NCBI GenBank assembly: GCA_045546175.1
Contig: JAZQCI010000032.1
Location: forward strand, 1-10,820
Reading direction: 5' to 3'
DNA from: CAG-791 sp045546175
Lineage (GTDB): Bacteria > Bacillota > Clostridia > Lachnospirales > Lachnospiraceae
DNA: 10,820 nt
The position numbers and the translations under genes are program-made. The first letter of the stretch is position 1; each line of letters begins with the position of its first letter. The notes under the pieces are model-generated. The model was not told where the DNA came from. It searched no databases and saw nothing but the letters and a program-made list of their open reading frames with translations. Positions 6,243 to 10,820 of the stretch are shown here, one piece after another.

Positions 6243-8420
6243 TCATGCGGGATGATAGAGCGTAAACACCGCGACACTTCTCTCATTCAAGGTGAAGATC
6301 GGGCTGTGCACGAAGCGGCTCTCCTCATGAAAATACTGATCGTCATCCGCATCTGTATAGATATTGACGCCCCAGGCCAGACCTCCGGAGAGTGCCGGAA
6401 GCCGGATCTGCTGTTTTTCCCAATATGCATTGATCGCCATGTAGACGACATCGTCTTCCGAGTCGTCGGGAAGCCTGCCCGCGTACAGAACGCCCAGCAC
6501 CTTGTTTCCCATTCCGATCAAGTGGTTGTCCGGATCCGCTCCGCAGCAGGTGATGGGAGGGAGTCCGCACTTTGCGGGTCCCAGTGTTCGGGAGATGACC
6601 GGATGCTTCTTTCTGAAAGCGATCACATTTTTGACAAAGTTAAAGTAGTCTCTGTTAACTCTCAGGTAATCCCAGTTGAGCCAGGAGATCTCGCTGTCCT
6701 GACAATAACCGTTGTTGTTGCCGTACTGCGTATTGCCGAATTCATCGCCGGACAGGATCATGGGCGTTCCTCTGCTGCACATCAGCACCGTCATGGCGTT
6801 GCGCATCATCTTCTGCCGCAGGGATTTGATGACCGGGTCGTCCGTGTGGCCTTCCGCGCCGCAGTTCCAGCTGCGGTTGTCGTCGGCGCCGTCCGTGTTG
6901 TTCCAGCCGTTGGCCTCGTTATGCTTGTGGTCGTAGGAAAACAGGTCGTGCATGGTAAATCCGTCATGACAGGTGACAAAATTCACCGAGGAATTGTACC
7001 CCATATAAGGGGCTTTCCCGTACATATCCATGGACCCTGTGATCCTGGCAGCCGTCTCGGGGGCGTGCCAGTAACTTCCCTTGAGGAAGTCGCGGATCGA
7101 GTCTCTGTATCTCCCGTTCCACTCCGACCATCTGTTGTAGGCCGGAAAACTGCCGACCTGGTACAGTCCGCCCGCGTCCCACGGCTCCGCGATCATCTTC
7201 GTCTTCATAAGGACCGGGTCCGTGCTTATCATTTTCAGAAGCGGCGGGTCGCTCATGGGAGCGCCGTCCAGGTCCCTCGTGAGGATCGAAGCCAGGTCAA
7301 AACGGAAGCCGTCCACATGAAACTCCGTCACCCAGTAGCGCAGACAGTCCACGATAAAGCGGCTCACCTGCGGATGATTGCAGTTTAAGGTATTGCCGCA
7401 TCCGCTGAAATTGTAATAGTCGCCGCCGGGCGTCTTTGTATAGAAAATATCGTTGTCGACCCCTTTGAAAGAGAAGTAAGGGCCGTTTCTGTTTCCTTCC
7501 GCGGTGTGATTGAACACCACGTCCAGAATGACCTCGATCCCCGCTTTCTTGAGAAGCCTGATCATCTGTTTGAGCTCGGTGCCCTCTTCGTTGTACTCGA
7601 TCGAGGCTGTATAAGCCGTATTGGGCGCGAAGAAAGCGACCGTATTGTACCCCCAGTATTCCAGCAGCGTCTTGCCGTTGTAGCTCCTGGAGTTGATCGT
7701 CTCATCAAATTCGAAGATGGGCATCAGTTCCACTGCCGTGACGCCCAACTCCTTGAGATAAGGAATCTTCTCGATGATTCCCGCGAAAGTGCCCGGATAC
7801 TGCACGTCCGATGTCTTGTGCCTGGTAAATCCGCGGACATGCATCTCATAGATGATCGTGTCTTCCATCGGCGTGTAGGGGAAGTCGTTTTTGGTCCAGC
7901 GGAAATTCTCTTTTACGACCCTGGAGTGGTAATCCGTCTGTGCCTTGGCCACGCCCCAAGCTCTCTGTCCGGTGACGGCCCTTGAGTAAGGGTCCAGGAT
8001 GAGTTTGTTTCGGTCAAAATAGAGTCCCCTCTGGGGATCATAGGGCCCGTCCAGCTTATAGGCGTACTCAAAGTCCTCGACATCAAGCCCTGAGACAAAA
8101 ATAGAATAGACGCTGCCCACTCTGTAGGATTCCGGAATCCGGATGATCGCGTAAGGAGTAGACTGTTTCCTCCTGAACAGAAGCAGGTCACAGGAAGTGG
8201 CTCCCACGGATGCGATCGTAAAATTTACGCCTCCGCGCATCGCCCTGGCGCCGTTTAACCGGTAATTTCCCGGTCTGACATAGAAACCGGATATCTCATC
8301 CAGTTTCTCTCTCTTCTGATCCCTGACGGACATATGGGCTTTGACCGTTATGCTGTTTTTCTCGGTTATTCTTCCGGACGATCCTTCCAAAAGCCGCCGG
8401 ACTACATCGAAACGCCTCAT
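6243..8420 (-). CDS. glgX: Glycogen debranching enzyme (GlgX/isoamylase type, GH13)
   Basis: A cytoplasmic alpha-1,6-glucan hydrolase expected to debranch glycogen. The 725-residue product has an N-terminal CBM48-like beta domain (about 46-150, including GVNFTIAS). A GH13 barrel follows with VVFNHTAEG (301-309), the nucleophile Asp375 in GFRFDLAS, the acid/base Glu412 in AEPWDAGGLYQVG, and the transition-state Asp486 in CHDGFTMHDL. The long insert with NEANGWNN (501-508) is typical of the TreX/GlgX/isoamylase subgroup. About 45 residues precede the CBM48-like domain, somewhat longer than usual. The ATG at 8420 has GAGG about 12 bases upstream; the alternative Met30 has no Shine-Dalgarno. It stands alone between two terminators, so it is probably monocistronic. 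GlgX versus isoamylase/TreX specificity cannot be settled by eye. Confidence 0.9.
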   Translation of the reverse strand: MRRFDVVRRLLEGSSGRITEKNSITVKAHMSVRDQKREKLDEISGFYVRPGNYRLNGARAMRGGVNFTIASVGATSCDLLLFRRKQSTPYAIIRIPESYRVGSVYSIFVSGLDVEDFEYAYKLDGPYDPQRGLYFDRNKLILDPYSRAVTGQRAWGVAKAQTDYHSRVVKENFRWTKNDFPYTPMEDTIIYEMHVRGFTRHKTSDVQYPGTFAGIIEKIPYLKELGVTAVELMPIFEFDETINSRSYNGKTLLEYWGYNTVAFFAPNTAYTASIEYNEEGTELKQMIRLLKKAGIEVILDVVFNHTAEGNRNGPYFSFKGVDNDIFYTKTPGGDYYNFSGCGNTLNCNHPQVSRFIVDCLRYWVTEFHVDGFRFDLASILTRDLDGAPMSDPPLLKMISTDPVLMKTKMIAEPWDAGGLYQVGSFPAYNRWSEWNGRYRDSIRDFLKGSYWHAPETAARITGSMDMYGKAPYMGYNSSVNFVTCHDGFTMHDLFSYDHKHNEANGWNNTDGADDNRSWNCGAEGHTDDPVIKSLRQKMMRNAMTVLMCSRGTPMILSGDEFGNTQYGNNNGYCQDSEISWLNWDYLRVNRDYFNFVKNVIAFRKKHPVISRTLGPAKCGLPPITCCGADPDNHLIGMGNKVLGVLYAGRLPDDSEDDVVYMAINAYWEKQQIRLPALSGGLAWGVNIYTDADDDQYFHEESRFVHSPIFTLNERSVAVFTLYHPA

Positions 8421-8463
8421 GATTGATTACAGCTGCCTCACTTCAAACTTGTATACTCTAAAT

Positions 8464-8476
8464 TGTTATTTTAACA
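8464..8476. promoter_or_regulatory. Small palindrome upstream of glgX (possible operator)
   Basis: TGTTA (8464-8468) and TAACA (8472-8476) form a perfect inverted repeat around TTT, 44 bases ahead of the glgX ATG in an A/T-rich stretch. A minus-strand TATACA lies 11 bases nearer the gene and could be a -10 element, though no good -35 is seen at the right distance. Position and symmetry fit a repressor or activator site, but no factor can be named. Confidence 0.35.
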
Positions 8477-8494
8477 GATTAAAGCCCGAATGGA

Positions 8495-8514
8495 AAGACA
8501 CGAGTGAGTGTCTT
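8495..8514. repeat. Inverted repeat in the oadA-glgX gap
   Basis: AAGACAC (8495-8501) and GTGTCTT (8508-8514) are perfectly complementary around a 6-nt centre. It lies between the oadA terminator and the putative glgX promoter region. There is no T-tract on either side, so it is not a terminator. It may be an operator-like dyad upstream of glgX. Confidence 0.4.
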
Positions 8515-8532
8515 AAATGATCAGAATTAATT

Positions 8533-8569
8533 AAAAACACCCGGAAGAGCGAAAAAAATCTCCCGGGTG
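8533..8569 (-). terminator. Intrinsic terminator of the oadB-oadA operon
   Basis: On the minus strand CACCCGG (8569-8563) pairs with CCGGGTG (8544-8538). Extra GAG/CTC pairing is possible towards a T-rich loop. The stem is followed at once by TTTTT (8537-8533) and further A/T-rich sequence. It is a convincing rho-independent terminator, about 38 bases after the oadA stop, and closes the decarboxylase operon. A second weak hairpin (TGAATAGT near 8571 with ACTATTTCA ending near 8591) lies between it and the stop. Confidence 0.85.
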
Positions 8570-8606
8570 CTGAATAGTTCCCACTATTTCAGTGTGATCT
8601 GAACAC

Positions 8607-10019
8607 TTATGCGGGATACGCGCCGTTAGCCGTGTCGGCCTTGGTCAGATCCACTTTCTCCTGCTGCGCGAGGCGGTATTTGAAGAAATCTACCGCGACC
8701 TGAGGGAACAGAGCATAGGACAGAACGTCCTCATCCTGCTGCTTCCACTGTGCGCATTCTTTCTCGAACTGAGGCAGCTGCGGAGGAATCAGGTCTGCAG
8801 GTCTGCAGGTGATTCTCTCTTCGTCGCCGATGACCTTCTTGACAACTTCCTCGTTCATGGGCTTGATGGTCTGGCCGTACTTGCCGCGGATCAGGTCCTT
8901 GGTCTGCTCGGTAGCCATCTTGTAGCGCTCGCCCATAAGTACGTTCATGACAGCCTGTGTGCCGACGATCTGGGAAGAAGGAGTAACCAGCGGGGGCTCG
9001 CCCAGGTCCTTGCGGACTCTCGGAACTTCTTCCAGAACTGCGGTGAGCTTGTCGGAAGCGCCCTGCTCTGCCAGCTGGCTCACCATGTTGGAAAGCATGC
9101 CGCCGGGAACCTGATAAATCAGAGTTCTGATATTTACGCCGAGGACCTTGGTGCTCATAAGGCCGCTCTCGAGGCACTCCTCGCGATAAGGTGTGAAGTA
9201 GTCCGCGATCTCCTTAAGAAGAGCCTGATCGAGACCTGTGTCTCTCTCGGTGCCCTTGAGAACGCCGACCATAACTTCGGTCGCGGGCTGGGAAGTTCCC
9301 AGTGCCAGAGGGCTGATCGCGCAGTCGATGATATCGACGCCTGCTTCGATGGCCTTGAGGTAGGTCATGCTGCCGCATCCGGAAGTATAGTGTGTGTGCA
9401 GTTCGATCGGGATATCCGTGCCTTTCTTAAGAGCCTTGACAAGCTTCTCGGCGTCGTAAGGAAGGAGCAGTCCCGCCATATCCTTGATGCAGAGGGAATC
9501 CGCGCCCATCTCCTCGATCTCGCGGGCGATGTTCATCCAGTAATCTTCTGTATAGGCATCACCGAGTGTATAGGACAGCGCGATCTGTGCGTGGCCGCCC
9601 TCTTTCTTGGTCGCCTTGACGGATGTCTCAAGGTTTCTGAGGTCGTTAAGGCAGTCGAAGATACGGATTCTGTCGATTCCGTTCGCGATGGACTTCTGGA
9701 CAAAATATTCAACTACGTCGTCACTGTAGTGGCTGTAGCCGAGAAGGTTCTGTCCGCGAAGAAGCATCTGCATCGGGGTCTTCTTGAATTTCTCTTTGAG
9801 CTTTCTGAGTCTCTCCCAGGGATCTTCCTTGAGGAAGCGCAGGCAGGAGTCAAATGTAGCTCCGCCCCACATCTCAACGGCTTCGTAGCCTACCTGGTCC
9901 ATTTTATCTGCGATGGGGAGCATCACTTCGGTGGGCATTCTGGTCGCGATCAGGGACTGATGCGCGACACGAAGGACGGTCTCCGTAATTCTTACCGGTT
10001 TTTTAACCTGTTCTGACAT
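8607..10019 (-). CDS. oadA: Oxaloacetate decarboxylase alpha subunit (carboxyltransferase, no biotin domain)
   Basis: This subunit moves the carboxyl group from oxaloacetate (or pyruvate, if it acts as PycB) to a biotin carrier, for use by the OadB sodium pump. The 470-residue product has the carboxyltransferase barrel: AHQSLIATRM (19-28), WGGATFD (51-57), LLRGQNLLGY (86-95), the carbamylated-Lys site SLCIKDMAGLL (Lys179) and the metal site LHTHYTSG (His208, His210). A conserved PYC/OADA C-terminal domain follows. There is no MKM biotin motif, so the carrier must be a separate protein. The Asp expected as a metal ligand in LRDAHQSL is Val18 here (GTC codon at 9968-9966), which casts doubt on normal activity or on the base call. 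The start at 10019 is favoured by GGAGG five bases upstream over the ATG overlapping the oadB stop. Confidence 0.9.
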   Translation of the reverse strand: MSEQVKKPVRITETVLRVAHQSLIATRMPTEVMLPIADKMDQVGYEAVEMWGGATFDSCLRFLKEDPWERLRKLKEKFKKTPMQMLLRGQNLLGYSHYSDDVVEYFVQKSIANGIDRIRIFDCLNDLRNLETSVKATKKEGGHAQIALSYTLGDAYTEDYWMNIAREIEEMGADSLCIKDMAGLLLPYDAEKLVKALKKGTDIPIELHTHYTSGCGSMTYLKAIEAGVDIIDCAISPLALGTSQPATEVMVGVLKGTERDTGLDQALLKEIADYFTPYREECLESGLMSTKVLGVNIRTLIYQVPGGMLSNMVSQLAEQGASDKLTAVLEEVPRVRKDLGEPPLVTPSSQIVGTQAVMNVLMGERYKMATEQTKDLIRGKYGQTIKPMNEEVVKKVIGDEERITCRPADLIPPQLPQFEKECAQWKQQDEDVLSYALFPQVAVDFFKYRLAQQEKVDLTKADTANGAYPA

Positions 10020-10024
10020 ATTTA

Positions 10025-10029
10025 CCTCC
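10025..10029 (-). promoter_or_regulatory. Ribosome binding site deciding the oadA start
   Basis: The minus strand reads GGAGG here, five bases before the ATG at 10019. It lies immediately after another in-frame ATG at 10031 that overlaps the oadB stop (TAATG). The spacing makes the ATG at 10019 the better start, giving a protein beginning MSEQVKKP. The overlapping ATG would place the Shine-Dalgarno inside the coding region. Confidence 0.75.
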
Positions 10030-10030
10030 A

Positions 10031-10820
10031 TTAGACAATTCCGAATACGGCCATGAATACACCTGCAACGACTGCAGTACCGATGACGCCCGCGACATTA
10101 GGTCCCATAGCATGCATCAGAAGGAAGTTGGAAGGATCATACTCCGATCCGACTTTCTGGGATACACGCGCTGCCATAGGAACAGCCGAGACGCCGGCAG
10201 AGCCGATCAGCGGATTAACCTTGCCGCCGGTAGCGATCTTCATCAGCTGGCCGAACATGACGCCCGCAAATGTTCCGAACGAGAACGCGATCAGGCCCAG
10301 TGCCACGATCTTGAGGGTGGTGACATTCAGGAAAGCTTCTGCGCTGGTAGTCGCGCCGACAGAAGTACCCAGAAGAATGACAACGATGTACATCATCGCG
10401 TTGCTGGCCGTCTCCGTCAGCTGTCTGACAACGCCGCACTCGCGGAAGAGGTTGCCCAGCATCAGCATACCTACCAGAGGCGCTGTAGTGGGAAGGATCA
10501 TGCAGACGACGATCGTTACGACGATCGGGAACAGGATCTTCTCAAGTTTGGAGACCGGACGAAGCTGGCTCATCCTGATCTTTTTATCCTTCTCAGAAGT
10601 AAAGAGCTTCATGATCGGGGGCTGGATGATCGGAACCAGCGACATATAGGAATACGCCGCGACTGCGATCGGACCCAGCAGTTCTGTCTGTCCCAGCTTG
10701 GAGCAAAGGAAGATGGATGTCGGGCCGTCCGCGCCTCCGATGATGGAAATAGCTGCAGCCGCTTTTCCGTTGAATCCCAGCGCGATCGCGCCGAAGTAAG
10801 CGGAAAAGATACCGAACTGT
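10031..10820 (-). CDS. oadB: Sodium-pumping decarboxylase beta subunit (5' end outside window)
   Basis: The membrane beta subunit decarboxylates carboxybiotin and exports Na+. Only the last ~262 residues are present; the reading frame stays open to the window edge. The visible part starts in QFGIFSAYFGAI and contains the strongly conserved IIGGADGPTSIF, whose Asp lies in the family's ion and proton path. AVAAYSYMSLVPIIQPP follows, then several hydrophobic helices and the closing MHAMGPNVAGVIGTAV. Compared with family lengths of about 370-430 residues, roughly a third or more is missing upstream. The stop codon overlaps an ATG (TAATG), and oadA begins 11 nt later, indicating one operon. By sequence alone it could also be a glutaconyl-CoA or methylmalonyl-CoA decarboxylase beta subunit. 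The neighbouring oadA points to oxaloacetate decarboxylase. Confidence 0.93.
   Translation of the reverse strand, partial: QFGIFSAYFGAIALGFNGKAAAAISIIGGADGPTSIFLCSKLGQTELLGPIAVAAYSYMSLVPIIQPPIMKLFTSEKDKKIRMSQLRPVSKLEKILFPIVVTIVVCMILPTTAPLVGMLMLGNLFRECGVVRQLTETASNAMMYIVVILLGTSVGATTSAEAFLNVTTLKIVALGLIAFSFGTFAGVMFGQLMKIATGGKVNPLIGSAGVSAVPMAARVSQKVGSEYDPSNFLLMHAMGPNVAGVIGTAVVAGVFMAVFGIV

Noticed and set aside
3992..6265. A 757-codon open frame on the plus strand opposite the kinase and regulator genes.
   Set aside because: It is in exact antisense codon register with both genes. In that register a stop needs a sense TTA, CTA or TCA codon, and these are rare here. The product is rich in His, Asp, Arg and Val with no domain, as expected of a shadow frame. 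The opposite strand has clear conserved proteins.
6252..7388. A 378-codon plus-strand open frame opposite glgX.
   Set aside because: Same exact antisense register and same lack of TTA/CTA/TCA sense codons. The glgX catalytic motifs lie on the other strand and no domain is recognisable in this one.
8331..8333. Alternative glgX start at Met30.
   Set aside because: No Shine-Dalgarno precedes it, while the ATG at 8420 has GAGG upstream. The later start cannot be wholly excluded.
8800..8821. An 8-bp tandem repeat (about 2.6 copies of ACCTGCAG) inside oadA, which could cause slippage frameshifts.
   Set aside because: Too few copies for phase variation. The encoded ITCRPADL matches what the family normally has there, so the repeat is a by-product of codon choice.
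10029..10031. oadA start at the ATG overlapping the oadB stop.
   Set aside because: The GGAGG lies after this ATG and is spaced five bases from the next in-frame ATG at 10019, which is therefore preferred.
1..10820. CRISPR arrays, insertion sequences, phage genes, tRNA or rRNA genes.
   Set aside because: No regularly spaced repeats, transposase or integrase motifs, or RNA gene signatures were seen on either strand. Gene composition is even throughout.

Overview
The window is a densely packed bacterial chromosomal segment. All nine genes lie on the minus strand, so transcription runs from the high coordinates towards the low ones. By eye the GC content is in the mid-50s. The Shine-Dalgarno sites are strong and purine-rich, and TTA, CTA and TCA codons are avoided. 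The stand-alone oxaloacetate decarboxylase carboxyltransferase resembles those of anaerobic Clostridia. Together these suggest a fairly GC-rich Lachnospiraceae-like gut Firmicute. That placement is an inference from protein style, not a database result.

Layout in transcription order: (1) 10820-8607 holds the end of a sodium-pumping decarboxylase operon: oadB (5' end outside the window) followed by oadA, closed by a clear intrinsic terminator. (2) 8606-8421 is intergenic and contains small inverted repeats ahead of the next gene. (3) 8420-6243 encodes a GlgX/isoamylase-type glycogen debranching enzyme, again with a terminator behind it. (4) 6136-2476 is a tightly coupled run of four genes: an OmpR-type response regulator, its membrane sensor kinase, then hisH and hisF (imidazole glycerol phosphate synthase). 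The regulator and kinase genes abut, and the kinase stop overlaps the hisH start. (5) 2475-2336 is a highly structured intergenic stretch with several stacked inverted repeats. (6) 2335-698 encodes an M20 aminoacyl-histidine dipeptidase (PepD-like) with an unusual basic, Ala-rich N-terminal extension, followed 14 nt later by ung (uracil-DNA glycosylase).

Most of the window is conserved metabolism: sodium-coupled decarboxylation, glycogen breakdown, one histidine-biosynthesis step, peptide turnover and base-excision repair, plus one two-component regulator. I see no mobile element, phage gene, CRISPR array, tRNA or rRNA, and no convincing undescribed multi-gene system. The points most worth a second look are: a Val in place of the Asp expected as a metal ligand in OadA; the multi-hairpin region between hisF and pepD; the coupling of a sensor kinase to hisH-hisF; and the PepD extension, whose short acidic peptide recurs at the protein's C-terminus.
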